Source: UBA6055 sp965214085
Lineage (GTDB): Bacteria; Chloroflexota; Anaerolineae; Aggregatilineales; Phototrophicaceae
Reading direction: 5' to 3'
Length of the DNA stretch: 64,000 bases
NCBI GenBank assembly: GCA_965214085.1
Contig: OZ243937.1
Location: 2,356,001-2,420,000, forward strand
Positions 8,206 to 17,289 of this stretch are shown piece after piece; position 1 is the stretch's first letter, and each line of letters starts with the position of its first letter. The notes beneath the pieces were generated by a model. That model saw only the letters and a program-made list of their open reading frames with translations. It was not told where the DNA came from and did no database searches. A program made the translations under genes and the position numbers.

Positions 8206-9669
8206 TTACATCGGCCCGATGCGCGCTGGACCAGCGTAGAGCGAGGTCATGTGCGCGTCGAAACTGCGCTGGAGCAACAGGCCCTTGAGCGCCTGATACG
8301 CCGCTTCATCCCAAAGATCAGTCAACTCCTGCGGGTCCGCCTCCAAGTCATACAGCTCGCCCAAGTTATGGTTGTGATAACAGACCAGCTTGTAGCGTCC
8401 ATCGAAATACATGGTCGCGACTGTGCCATCCGGCAGGTCAAGCGCGTCCATGTACTCGCAGCGGACATAGACGCGGTGCTGCTCAGGCGGCTGCCGCCCG
8501 CTTAATATCGGCAGCAGAGACCGGCCCGTCATGTAGCCAGGGATCGGCAACCCGCAGATATCAAGCAGTGTCGGCGCAATATCGGTCAACTCGACCAGCG
8601 CCGAGCTGCGAGCATCAGATTCAAATTCACCGCGCCAGGACCAAATCAGGGGCACGCGCGCCAAACCTTCGTAGAAGCGGCAGCCCTTCTGGATTAAGCC
8701 GTGGTCGCCCAGAGCCTCGCCATGATCGCTGGTGAAAATGACAATGGTGTCTTCTCGCTGCCCGCTCTCATCCAGCGCCGCCAGCATCCGCCCTACTTGA
8801 TCGTCAACGAGTTTAATCATGGCGTAATACGCGGCGATCAGCGTGCGCGCGTCGCGTGCGCCTGCGGTATCGGCTTCAACTAAGAGTCTCGTCGGCGCCT
8901 GAGGCAGAATCGGACTTTTGATGTCCAGCTCGGTCGGGTCGCGCGCCTCGGACTGAAAATCGACGGCGGCCAGCTTCTGCTGCTGGGCCAGGTCGCTCGG
9001 CTGAAAAATGGGCGGCTTGACGTCCGCAGGATCGAAAAGATCGCGATAGGCCGCCGGCGGGTTAAAGGGCGGATGCGGATCGTAGATATTGACGCTGGCA
9101 AACCAGGGCCGCGAACGATTCGCCTGCATGAATTCGATTGTCTTTTCCGCGCACCAGGTTGTCTGATGCAGCTCGGCCGGCACGCCCGCCGGGTCTTGTA
9201 TGAGTTCGCCCAGGTCGGCGCCTTGTGCGCGCAGCCATTCGGCGTAGTCATGTCCCTCATCCCAATCGTCGCGGGGCGCGTGGCTATATTGCCAGGTGCT
9301 GTAGCCGTCATCGGCGCGCCTTTCCACGCGACCGTAGGCGCTGGTTAAATGCAATTTGCCGATCAGCCCACAGGTGTAACCGGCATCGGCAAGCGTCTTG
9401 CTGATCAAGGGCGGAAAGTCGGGAAAGTCCGGATTGCCATTGCGATTCACGCGGATGGAACTGGGGTACATGCCGGTCAAAAAGCTGGCGCGGCTGGGCG
9501 TGCATATCGGGCTCTGGCAATAGGCCCGCTCGAAAGCGACGCCCGCGCGCGTCAGCCGGTCGAGGTTAGGCGTTGAGACAGTTTCGTTGCCCAAGGCGCC
9601 GATGGTGTCGTAACGCTGCTGGTCGCTGCAGATCCACAGAATGTTGGGCTTGCGATTTAAGTCAGTCAT
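8206..9669 (-). CDS. Type I sulfatase
   Basis: 487 residues; ATG 9669 chosen because AGGAG precedes it. NILWICSDQQRYD holds the metal-binding Asp pair, CTPSRASFLTG is the C-x-P-S-R signature whose Cys becomes formylglycine, GKLHL and FTSDHGEALGDHG complete the metal and sulfate site. No signal peptide, so it is probably cytoplasmic, acting on imported sulfated compounds (choline sulfate, sulfated sugars or aryl sulfates cannot be separated by eye). Needs a formylglycine-generating enzyme, none of which is in the window. The stop lies 5 bases beyond that of the convergent glycosyltransferase gene. Confidence 0.9.
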   Translation of the reverse strand: MTDLNRKPNILWICSDQQRYDTIGALGNETVSTPNLDRLTRAGVAFERAYCQSPICTPSRASFLTGMYPSSIRVNRNGNPDFPDFPPLISKTLADAGYTCGLIGKLHLTSAYGRVERRADDGYSTWQYSHAPRDDWDEGHDYAEWLRAQGADLGELIQDPAGVPAELHQTTWCAEKTIEFMQANRSRPWFASVNIYDPHPPFNPPAAYRDLFDPADVKPPIFQPSDLAQQQKLAAVDFQSEARDPTELDIKSPILPQAPTRLLVEADTAGARDARTLIAAYYAMIKLVDDQVGRMLAALDESGQREDTIVIFTSDHGEALGDHGLIQKGCRFYEGLARVPLIWSWRGEFESDARSSALVELTDIAPTLLDICGLPIPGYMTGRSLLPILSGRQPPEQHRVYVRCEYMDALDLPDGTVATMYFDGRYKLVCYHNHNLGELYDLEADPQELTDLWDEAAYQALKGLLLQRSFDAHMTSLYAGPARIGPM

Positions 9670-9741
9670 AGCCGCTCCTGAAATGATGTGGACGAAGTAT
9701 AAGGCCTTTGTTTTCGTCGCCGCGTCAACTGTCAAATTCGG

Positions 9742-9773
9742 CAACAAAGAGCCCCTCAGCAACCTGAGGGGCT
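9742..9773 (-). terminator. Rho-independent terminator of rnpB
   Basis: On the minus strand AGCCCCTCAG, loop GTTG, CTGAGGGGCT forms a perfect 10-bp stem followed by CTTTGTT. It ends the RNase P RNA transcript before the sulfatase gene. Confidence 0.8.
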
Positions 9774-9778
9774 AGTTG

Positions 9779-10137
9779 AACCGGGTCGACCGCGTAAGCC
9801 GCATTCTGTCCGTTTATCACGGGGGAATCATCTATCTGGGATCGGCGTCGCCGCCGACCTCTAGCGGTGTACCCGGCGCTTTCTAGGGAACGAGCCGCTC
9901 CACTGCGCCTGTTTCACCTTGCTCCCGATGGGGTTTGCCTGGCCAGCGACATTGCTGCCGCTGCCGGTGCGCTTTTACCGCACCCTTTCACCCTCGCACC
10001 TTGCGATGCAATCCGCTCTCTGTTGCACTTGCCGTCAGGTTGCCCTGCCCGGCCGTTAGCCGGCATCGCGCCCTGTGGAGTGCGGACTTTCCTCGACGGG
10101 CGCATGACCCGCCGCGATCCCCTCGGTCAACCCGGAT
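9779..10137 (-). ncRNA. rnpB: RNase P RNA, bacterial type A
   Basis: The minus strand carries the hallmark GAGGAAAGTCCGCACTCC near the 5' end, AGGGTGAAAGGGTGCGGTAA in the middle and ACAGAATGCGGCTTA near the 3' end. The ends pair as helix P1: CGGTCAACCCGG at 10124-10135 with CCGGGTCGACCG at 9781-9792. Length about 359 nt, normal for the ribozyme that matures tRNA 5' ends. A TATAAT box lies just upstream and a terminator just downstream, so it is an independent unit. ORFs predicted across this stretch are spurious. Confidence 0.95.
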
Positions 10138-10142
10138 GATTC

Positions 10143-10148
10143 ATTATA
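10143..10148 (-). promoter_or_regulatory. -10 box of rnpB
   Basis: A perfect TATAAT on the minus strand, 6 bases before the predicted 5' end of the RNase P RNA. No good -35 hexamer is visible. Confidence 0.6.
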
Positions 10149-10273
10149 GCGCAAAGCCGGCGTCGCTTGGATAAGCTAAAGCGGCCGTGGACAAATCGCA
10201 GACTCGCCGTGCTTGTCAGCAACTTCAATCTGTCATAAGCTACTCGCAGAGGACAATCACGAGACCAGCGCAG

Positions 10274-12709
10274 ATGACAGCAGAAAGCATCGCCGTCAGG
10301 CCGCCGCGGCGCAAACGATCGCGCTGGCGCAGTCCGATTTCGCTGAACACGATTTCGACCCTGATCATCGTCAGCGTTCTGCTGCTGATGCCGCTGCTGG
10401 CGACCGACATCGCCGGCTGGGCCATCGATCTTGATATCGTCCTTCCCGTCACCTTGCTCAGCGTATTCCTGGGTCTGATACTGGCGCGCAGCCGCTTCGG
10501 CGAAATTACCGCGCTGATAGTCGGCTTGCTCTACGGCCTGGGCGCGGTGATCATCGCAGCCGCCTTGAATCAGAATCTGCCCTTTCGCGACGCGCTGGTG
10601 GCCGTTGTAACGCGCTGCTATGAATGGGGGGTAGACCTTGTCAGCGGGGGCATCAACACCGACTCGCTGGTGCTGAGCCTGCTGGTTGGCATCTTGTTCT
10701 GGTTCCTGGGCTACAACGCCAATTGGCATATCTTCCGGCTGGATCGCGTCTGGCGCGTGATTCTGCCGCCAGGGCTGATTCTGCTGGTCAACATCGTATT
10801 CTTCAGCGGCGATGACCCCCTGGACCGCTACCTCTTTGGCTTCGTCCTCATGGCGCTGGCGCTCATCATTCGCTCGCATCTCGATACGCGCCAATGGGAT
10901 TGGTCCCTGCGCGGCGTCTCCGTACCGGCATTTGTGCAGCGTCAATTCGCCGCCATCGGCATCATGCTGTCCCTGCTGGCGCTGGCCTTCGCCTGGAGCG
11001 TGCCCAGCAGCGATATCGATGAACGTTTGCAGAACTTCCAGCGCTTTCTGGCATCGGACCCAATCCAGGAATTGGCTGATGTCTGGAACCGACTGTTCGC
11101 GCCGATCGAAGGCGAGGGACCCGCGACGACCGACTATTATGGCGCTGACCTGCTGAATCTCAGCGGCGCCATCAGCCTGGGCGATGATGTCGTTTTCAGC
11201 GTGGACGCGCCGTCAGAGGGCTATCGATTCTATTGGCGCTCGCGAATATTCGAGCGCTACGCCGAGGGCCAATGGTCGCCCTCAGCCGACCTGCGCATCA
11301 CGGATCGCAGCCCACCGGTCGAGCTGCTCATGAATGAAGAAGTGACCGGCGGTCGGCGCGTGCCGGTCACCCAGCGTTTCACCGTCGGCACGGCCAATTC
11401 GCGCATATTCTACGCCGCGCCACAACCGCAGGTCATCGAACACAGCGGGCGCATCGACCTCATCTATACCGACAGCCCGGGCAATAACTCGATGAATGTC
11501 TCGGTGGTCCGCCCGCTGAAGGTGCTGCGGCGCGGCGACACGTACACAGTCACGAGCTTGCTGAGCAAAGCATCGGCGACTGAGCTGCGGCGAGCGTCGA
11601 CGGAATATCCAGAATGGGTCAGTGGCGTGAATCTCTACGTAGGTATTCCCAACGCTCGCGTCTTTTCACTTGCGCGTCAAATCGTAAGCGAAGCCGGGGC
11701 GAACAACCCCTACGACCGCGCCAAAGCCATTGAGCGCTGGCTGCGCGACAATATCGCCTACAACGAAACCATCAGCGCGCCGCCGCCGAATGTCGACACG
11801 GTCGAATGGCTGCTATTTGACGCCCGCGAGGGCTACTGCACCTATTACGCGACTTCCATGATCCTGATGCTGCGTCATCTGGGCATCCCGGCGCGGCTGG
11901 CGGCCGGCTTCTCGCAGGGCGAATACGACGCGGAAAGCAGGCAATATATCGTGCGCGAGCGCGAGGCGCATACTTGGGTTGAAGTATACTTCCCCGGTTA
12001 TGGCTGGATCGAGTTCGAACCCACGTCCGCCCAGGCGCCCATCCACCGCGACGGCGACGACCAAGCCCAAGAAGAGCAGCAGCCGCAAAGGCCCGACCCG
12101 ACCGCCACGCCCTCGCCGACGCCTTCGCCAACGCCCTTGCCCAGCCCGACTGCCCAGTCCACTCAAGAAGCGCTTGAGCAAAGCCTCGAACAGCCGACGG
12201 CGACGCCGACCGCCACGCCGCAGCCGTCTCCGTCCCCAACGCCATTTGTGCTGCCCACCGTCCAGCCGCCAATTTCGCCGGACAATCCACCGCCGCTGAG
12301 CCTCTTGCAGCCGCTAATCTTCTTTGCGCTGGTGGTGATGCTATTCCTTATCATCCTGGCCATTATCGCCCTGCTGCTTTTCTGGTGGTGGGAATGGCGC
12401 GGCATGGGCGGGCTCAGCCCGGTTGCGCGCGCTTACGCCCGCCTGGAGCGCTACATCCAGCTGCTCGGCATCAATATCGGCAGCAGCCAGACCACGCTGG
12501 AAAAGCGGCGCGAATTGCAAAGGCGCATCCCGGCGGCTCGTGAACCGATTGGCGCCATCAGCGACCTGTATACGCGTGAGCGCTATAGCAGCGGCGAGGG
12601 CGAAGACCAGCAAGTCGCTGAACGCGCGGAAAAGGCTTGGTACCGTACGCGCGGCAATATCTTGAAGCGCTGGCTGCGGCGGCGGATACCCTTCTTGCGC
12701 CGCGACTAA
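10274..12709 (+). CDS. Membrane-anchored transglutaminase-like protein (TgpA type)
   Basis: 811 residues from ATG 10274. The N-terminal third has about five to seven membrane helices (ISTLIIVSVLLLMPLL, ITALIVGLLYGLGAVII, IMLSLLALAFAWSV and others). A large extracytoplasmic region follows with the transglutaminase core: REGYCTYYATSMILMLRH (Cys), REREAHTWVEVYFPGYGW (His) and IEFEPT (Asp-side). Then comes a long linker of Thr-Pro/Ser-Pro repeats, a further membrane helix (LIFFALVVMLFLIILAIIALLLFWWW) and a basic cytoplasmic domain resembling DUF4129. The architecture matches bacterial TgpA-like cell-surface proteins; the in vivo substrate is unknown. Divergent from rnpB. Confidence 0.85.
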   Translation: MTAESIAVRPPRRKRSRWRSPISLNTISTLIIVSVLLLMPLLATDIAGWAIDLDIVLPVTLLSVFLGLILARSRFGEITALIVGLLYGLGAVIIAAALNQNLPFRDALVAVVTRCYEWGVDLVSGGINTDSLVLSLLVGILFWFLGYNANWHIFRLDRVWRVILPPGLILLVNIVFFSGDDPLDRYLFGFVLMALALIIRSHLDTRQWDWSLRGVSVPAFVQRQFAAIGIMLSLLALAFAWSVPSSDIDERLQNFQRFLASDPIQELADVWNRLFAPIEGEGPATTDYYGADLLNLSGAISLGDDVVFSVDAPSEGYRFYWRSRIFERYAEGQWSPSADLRITDRSPPVELLMNEEVTGGRRVPVTQRFTVGTANSRIFYAAPQPQVIEHSGRIDLIYTDSPGNNSMNVSVVRPLKVLRRGDTYTVTSLLSKASATELRRASTEYPEWVSGVNLYVGIPNARVFSLARQIVSEAGANNPYDRAKAIERWLRDNIAYNETISAPPPNVDTVEWLLFDAREGYCTYYATSMILMLRHLGIPARLAAGFSQGEYDAESRQYIVREREAHTWVEVYFPGYGWIEFEPTSAQAPIHRDGDDQAQEEQQPQRPDPTATPSPTPSPTPLPSPTAQSTQEALEQSLEQPTATPTATPQPSPSPTPFVLPTVQPPISPDNPPPLSLLQPLIFFALVVMLFLIILAIIALLLFWWWEWRGMGGLSPVARAYARLERYIQLLGINIGSSQTTLEKRRELQRRIPAAREPIGAISDLYTRERYSSGEGEDQQVAERAEKAWYRTRGNILKRWLRRRIPFLRRD

Positions 12710-12715
12710 GCTAGG

Positions 12716-13444
12716 TCAACGCTTCTCGATGACAAGAAAATGGGACAGCCCCCAAGTATCAAGCGGCGTGCCTTCGAATTGATAGAGCAGGTTGCGTAAA
12801 GCCACAGCCGGCGCGCCCAGCCGCTTAATGATATTGTCGTAGCCACCGTATATGCGCGCTTGATGCAGGATCTCGGCAGCTTCCCCGCGCAGCAGCGCAT
12901 TTAGCTCGGCCTGCGTATAAGCGCGAACGTGCGGCGCCAGCTTGTCGCGCCACGGCGTCGGCAGATAATTGATGAGCGGCGTGTTGCCAAAGTGATATTG
13001 GCCGCGCCAATAGTGCCCGTGCGTTTCGAAGGGATACCAGCGGTTGGGGCAGAATAGCAGAATCCGCCCGCCGACTTTGGCGACGCGCAGCATCTCTTGC
13101 AGCGAACGCCGGTCGTCATCGACGTGCTCCAGGACCTCGTGAGACAGCACAACGTCGAAACTGCTCGCCGCGTAGGGCAGAGCCTCGCCCGCCGAAACCA
13201 GGGCGCGGCGGATGCCAGCACGCGCCATTTGCACGCGCTCGTATTCAATATCAAAGGCGTCGACGTGAGATGTGAAGCGCTGGCAGATCTGACGGGCGTA
13301 CATGCCAACGCCGCAGCCCGCCACTAAAACGCGCGCGCCACGCAGGTCGGCCCAACGCGCCATCATCCCCAGGCGGCGCTCCTGCCCCGCGCGCCAGACA
13401 TAGCTCGGCTCCCCGCGCAGCGAGGCCAGATCGGAGTGGCTCAT
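12716..13444 (-). CDS. SAM-dependent methyltransferase, class I
   Basis: 242 residues. VLVAGCGVGMYARQI is motif I (SAM binding), FDIEYERV the acidic end of beta-2, ALPYAASSFDVVLSHEVLEHV is the motif II/III region and VGGRILLFCPNRWYPFETHGH follows as in Methyltransf_11 enzymes. The C-terminal part after HYWRGQYHFGNTPLINYLP resembles methyltransferases of cell-surface glycan or lipid clusters, but the substrate cannot be assigned. Convergent with the transglutaminase gene, 6 bases apart. Confidence 0.85.
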   Translation of the reverse strand: MSHSDLASLRGEPSYVWRAGQERRLGMMARWADLRGARVLVAGCGVGMYARQICQRFTSHVDAFDIEYERVQMARAGIRRALVSAGEALPYAASSFDVVLSHEVLEHVDDDRRSLQEMLRVAKVGGRILLFCPNRWYPFETHGHYWRGQYHFGNTPLINYLPTPWRDKLAPHVRAYTQAELNALLRGEAAEILHQARIYGGYDNIIKRLGAPAVALRNLLYQFEGTPLDTWGLSHFLVIEKR

Positions 13445-14069
13445 GCTTCCGCCTCAGCCAGGCCATAGCAAGTTTGCTCCAGACTTTTCAAGGACAAACA
13501 AATGGTCAGCTTACTAATCTTGATTATGCCTTTCGCCTTCTTGCTGCGATCCGCCCCCAAACAGTGACACGCTGGCCCACGAAAAGCCATGGCAGCCAAC
13601 TTTGCGCTATCCATTTTACACCAGCTTGCGGCTGACTCTGCGCAAAATCAGCCGCTGGCCACAGCAACCGCATCAATAAATTCTTTCACGACAGTCGTTC
13701 GCAAGTCACGACTTGGCTCACACAAAATATGAAATCCTATGCTGTGTGCGTTCGGGCGAGCCGGTGGCTCTCCCCTACATATTTCGACTGGGATCGGCAG
13801 GTTAGATTAAATGAGACTCACGGTGGCACACAGAGAACACTGCGGGTTCTATATGATTGCGTTGCTGCCAGCAAGTACGCAGCCATCTAACAAACGGGAA
13901 CTGACACAGGCATACGATCAATTTATTGCTTTACTCAGTGTCCTCTGTGCTCTCTGTGGTGGAATAATTTTGAAGCGATTGCCCAGGCTACCAACCCTTT
14001 TATCGTAACTTCAAAGCGGCTACACTTCCCGCGAAATGTACTCGTTTCGATCACTTGCGAGGTTAAGCG
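13445..14069. other. Intergenic stretch with degenerate repeat remnants
   Basis: No convincing gene. From about 13825 it contains GGTGGCACACAGAGAACAC and, inverted near 13940, GTGTCCTCTGTGCTCTCTG then TGGTGG. The right part ends in GAAGCGATTGCCCAG, matching the right end of the family B element, so this looks like an old B copy with a lost left end. GAGG at about 14058 serves the next gene. Confidence 0.5.
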
Positions 14070-15248
14070 ATGCCAAGCCCAACCCAACTGGCGAATAAGA
14101 TAGCCAAGTCGCCGACAATTGCGATGAATGATAAAGCGAAACAACTGGCGGCGGAGGGTCATGCGGTGATCGGCCTGGCCGGCGGCGAGCCCGACTTCGA
14201 TACGCCGCCGCATATCGTCGAAGCCGCTATGAAAGCGCTGCGCGATGGCGAAACCCGCTATGCCGCGCCTTCCAAAGGCATACGCCCGCTGCTGGAAGCT
14301 ATCGCGGCGAAGATGGAGCGCGACAACAATGTGCGCCTCGACCCCATGAGCGACATCATTGTGACGCCCGGCGGCAAGCTGGCGCTCTTTCTGGTGCTGA
14401 AAGCCATGCTCGACCCCGGCGACGAAGTCCTGATGCCCGCGCCCTACTGGGTCAGCTATCCGTCGATCACGACTATGGTCGGCGGCGCGCCCGTATCCGT
14501 CGAGACCACTGGCGCCGACAATTATCGGCTGCAACTGGAGCACCTGCGCGAATTCGTCACCGAGCGCAGCAAAGCCATCATCATCAACTCTCCTTGCAAT
14601 CCAACCGGGCACATGCTCTCGTCGGTCGAGATCGAAGCAGTGGCGACACTGGCGCTGGAGCATGACCTGTACATCATCTCGGACGAGATTTATGAAAAGC
14701 TAAACTTCGATGGCCGCCCGGCGGTTTCATTGGCCTCGATTCCCGAGATCGCTGATCGCGTGGTCGTCATCAACGGCATGTCAAAAGCCTACGCCATGAC
14801 CGGCTGGCGCCTGGGCTGGATAGCCGGCCCGACCGAAGTGGTCGCTGTGGCCGGCAAGTTCAATTCGCAGACGGCCACCTCAGCCGCCACCTTTACCCAG
14901 CATGCCGCCGTCGCCGCCCTGAACGGTCCGCAAGACTGCGTCGAGATGATGCGGCAATCCTACGAAGAGCGCCGCAACTTCATGGTCCAGGCTTTTAACG
15001 ACATTCCCAATATGTCCAGCCCCGATATTGAAGGCGCGTTTTATGCTTTCCCGAAAGTCAACGAAACCAGCAAGACCAGCGAAGAAGTCGCCAATATCAT
15101 TCTGGATGAAGCGGTGGTGGTCGGGGTGCCTGGCAGCGCTTTTGGCGTCAGCAAAGACGCGCATGTCCGTTTCTCTTTCGCCGAAGACTTAGGCAAGCTC
15201 AAGGAAGCCGTCGAGCGCATCCGCAACATCGCCGACAAACTCGCCTGA
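14070..15248 (+). CDS. aspC: Class I aminotransferase, probable aspartate aminotransferase
   Basis: 392 residues, PLP fold type I. LAGGEPDFDTP is the substrate-arm motif, SPCNPTGHM the Asn contacting PLP, SDEIYEKL the Asp/Tyr pair and NGMSKAYAMTGWRLGWI holds the Schiff-base Lys and the phosphate-binding Arg. This combination is that of the Ib subgroup of bacterial aspartate/prephenate aminotransferases. It would convert oxaloacetate to aspartate, the substrate of the kinase encoded 2 kb downstream. GAGG lies 10 bases before the ATG. Confidence 0.9.
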   Translation: MPSPTQLANKIAKSPTIAMNDKAKQLAAEGHAVIGLAGGEPDFDTPPHIVEAAMKALRDGETRYAAPSKGIRPLLEAIAAKMERDNNVRLDPMSDIIVTPGGKLALFLVLKAMLDPGDEVLMPAPYWVSYPSITTMVGGAPVSVETTGADNYRLQLEHLREFVTERSKAIIINSPCNPTGHMLSSVEIEAVATLALEHDLYIISDEIYEKLNFDGRPAVSLASIPEIADRVVVINGMSKAYAMTGWRLGWIAGPTEVVAVAGKFNSQTATSAATFTQHAAVAALNGPQDCVEMMRQSYEERRNFMVQAFNDIPNMSSPDIEGAFYAFPKVNETSKTSEEVANIILDEAVVVGVPGSAFGVSKDAHVRFSFAEDLGKLKEAVERIRNIADKLA

Positions 15249-15293
15249 TAACAGCGCCGTCCATAGTCTAGGCTGACTCCGAGGAGTCCCAGC

Positions 15294-16061
15294 ATGCTAG
15301 CGCGTACAGTCCTCCTTTTGGCGGCGGCGCTGCTGCTGGCCAGCTGCAGCCTGAAAACATCATCCGCGCCAACGCAAGCGCCGACCGCTACTGCACCCTC
15401 CGCCTGGAAAACCCTTGCAGACGGGTTAGAATGGCGCACGCTCATACCCGATGGCGATGAGCTGGCGCAGATTGTCGTCATCCGCATTGATCCACAGCGC
15501 TTCCGCTTCCGGGCGATCTACCGCGAGGGCGACCCGCAGAGCCTGGCCGCTTGGCGGACGCTGGAGAGCGAAGCAAGCCTCATCGTCAACGCCAACTTTT
15601 TCGACCAGCAGCATCGCGTTCTGGGCGCGGTCGTCAGCGATGGCGTCGCTTATGGGACTGCTTACAGCACTCGTGGCGGCGGCTTCACTGTTCGCGACCG
15701 TGACCAGGCTGTTGCGGGGCCGCCAGCGCATATCGACAGCTCCGTCCAACAAGCCATCCAGGGTTTTCCGCTGCTAGTGCGCGCTGGTCAGCAAGCCTAT
15801 TTCAGCTCGTCCCGGGGCGAGCGCAATCGCCGCACGCTCATAGCCGCGGACAAGAGCGGCAATATCTTGATCCTGGTAGCGCCATTTCTGGGGCTTTCGC
15901 TGCGCGACCTCAGCGCTTACCTGCCGTCGACCGGGCTCGAAATCGTCACGGCGGTCAACCTCGATGGCGGCGGATCGACCATGCTCGCGCTGCCCTCCGC
16001 CGACTTCTTCGTCCCCTCTTTTGATGCCGTCCCGACAATCCTGGCTGTATATCCTCGTTAG
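15294..16061 (+). CDS. Lipoprotein with phosphodiester glycosidase (NAGPA) domain
   Basis: 255 residues. Signal peptide ending in the lipobox LLASC, so Cys19 is predicted to be lipidated and the protein held outside the membrane. The domain carries IVNANFFD, GGGFTV, QGFPLLVR and VNLDGGGSTML; the D-GGGS ending is the signature of the NAGPA family, which removes GlcNAc from phosphodiesters and in bacteria occurs in exopolysaccharide or sporulation proteins. The substrate here is unknown. Its TAG stop lies inside the 10-bp duplicated target of the repeat that follows. Confidence 0.85.
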   Translation: MLARTVLLLAAALLLASCSLKTSSAPTQAPTATAPSAWKTLADGLEWRTLIPDGDELAQIVVIRIDPQRFRFRAIYREGDPQSLAAWRTLESEASLIVNANFFDQQHRVLGAVVSDGVAYGTAYSTRGGGFTVRDRDQAVAGPPAHIDSSVQQAIQGFPLLVRAGQQAYFSSSRGERNRRTLIAADKSGNILILVAPFLGLSLRDLSAYLPSTGLEIVTAVNLDGGGSTMLALPSADFFVPSFDAVPTILAVYPR

Positions 16062-16067
16062 CGCAAG

Positions 16068-16314
16068 CAGAGCAATCGCATCAAAGCGATATTCAGTGAA
16101 ATGGCGCAGGTTCGACGAGAATATCAAACACAGAGACCACAGAGAAAAACAATAATGAAAGCCCTATTCATTATCCACTTTAGATTTTCGATGTTATTTC
16201 GGTGCTACTTGCCATGTACCAACCCACCAAGTGCTTCGTATAGTCGTCCGAACCTCCAAATCTCTGTGCCCTCTGTAGTCTCTGTGGTTAGAATCAATTG
16301 ATGCGATTGCTCTG
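16068..16314. mobile_element. Family B element, copy B1, with perfect 10-bp target duplication
   Basis: Ends CAGAGCAATCGCATCAA and, inverted, TTGATGCGATTGCTCTG. The flanks are identical: TTAGCGCAAG at 16058-16067 and 16315-16324. Inner sequence has CACAGAGACC near the left and CTCTGTGCCCTCTGTAGTC near the right, giving a second inverted layer. 247 bp, no coding capacity, so a non-autonomous element. The duplication covers the stop codon of the preceding gene. Confidence 0.8.
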
Positions 16315-16392
16315 TTAGCGCAAGGATATGGACTATCGTCAGAACCTGAAATCTTGTACGCTCGCCCCTGGAAAGTAAGCGGTGGATTGAAT

Positions 16393-17280
16393 ATGCCTAG
16401 ATTGGCTCAAGTGGCCACAGCCAGGCAAGCGCAACTGGCGGACGGGCGGCGTCTTGGCTTCGCCGAATACGGCGATCCCGAAGGCAAACCGGTCATCATG
16501 TTCCATGACCTCTGGGGCAATCACAGCTTGCGCCACCCGGACGACTCGATCCTGGAGCGCCTCGGCCTGCGGCTTATCGGCGTAGACCGGCCCGGATTTG
16601 GCATGTCGACGCGCAAGCCGGGCTTCGGCATCATGGACGTCGTCGACGATGTCATGCTGCTGAGCAAAGCGCTGAAGCTGGATCGCTTTGCCCTGTTGGG
16701 ATATTCAGCCGGCGGACCTTACGCCCTGGCCTGCGCCTATCGCTTTCCGCAGATTGCGCGGCGCTGCGCGGTTGTCAGCTGCCTGCCGCCGCTCGACCAC
16801 GAGCAGGGATTCCACGCCTTGCACGCCTTTTACGGCCGGCTGTTTCAGCTTGCCAGCGGCAACGAAGCCTTCTTCCGGCTGCTGATGCGCGGCTTCTTCT
16901 GGTTCGATGGGCAGCGCAATTCGGATCAGTACATTCGCGAACTTGGCAGTTCCTTCTCGCGGGCTGATCAGGACGTACTGAGCAACCTGGACCTGTTCAA
17001 CCGCCGCCAGGAAATGTGGGAGCAGATACGCCGGGCCGGCAGCGACTTCCTGGTCGATGAGGTCTTATCGCTGACGCGCCCCTGGGGCTATCACCTGCAA
17101 TCGATCGAAGTACCGGTCGATGTTTGGTGGGGCGAAACCGATCTGTTCTGTTCACCAGTTGTGAGCGAGCGCATGGCGGCAATGATCCCGAACGCCAGCG
17201 CGCACAGCGACCCGCAGGCGGGCCATCTGATCCTCTTCTCGCACTGGGAAGCGATTTTGCAAGCGCTGATCGCCGACTGA
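16393..17280 (+). CDS. Alpha/beta hydrolase
   Basis: 295 residues from ATG 16393. LGFAEYGDPEGKPVIMFHD begins the fold, GVDRPGFGMS is the typical second-strand motif, LLGYSAGGPYALACA is the nucleophile elbow (Ser in G-x-S-x-G), VWWGETDLFCSP carries the acid and QAGHLILF the His. The oxyanion-hole segment reads HDLWGN instead of HGxPG. No signal peptide. Substrate unknown; convergent with the aspartate kinase gene 9 bases away. Confidence 0.85.
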   Translation: MPRLAQVATARQAQLADGRRLGFAEYGDPEGKPVIMFHDLWGNHSLRHPDDSILERLGLRLIGVDRPGFGMSTRKPGFGIMDVVDDVMLLSKALKLDRFALLGYSAGGPYALACAYRFPQIARRCAVVSCLPPLDHEQGFHALHAFYGRLFQLASGNEAFFRLLMRGFFWFDGQRNSDQYIRELGSSFSRADQDVLSNLDLFNRRQEMWEQIRRAGSDFLVDEVLSLTRPWGYHLQSIEVPVDVWWGETDLFCSPVVSERMAAMIPNASAHSDPQAGHLILFSHWEAILQALIAD

Positions 17281-17289
17281 TGCGCGCGC

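Noticed and set aside
9867..10139. ORFs on both strands across the RNase P RNA
   Set aside because: They coincide with conserved ribozyme helices and have no protein-like composition.
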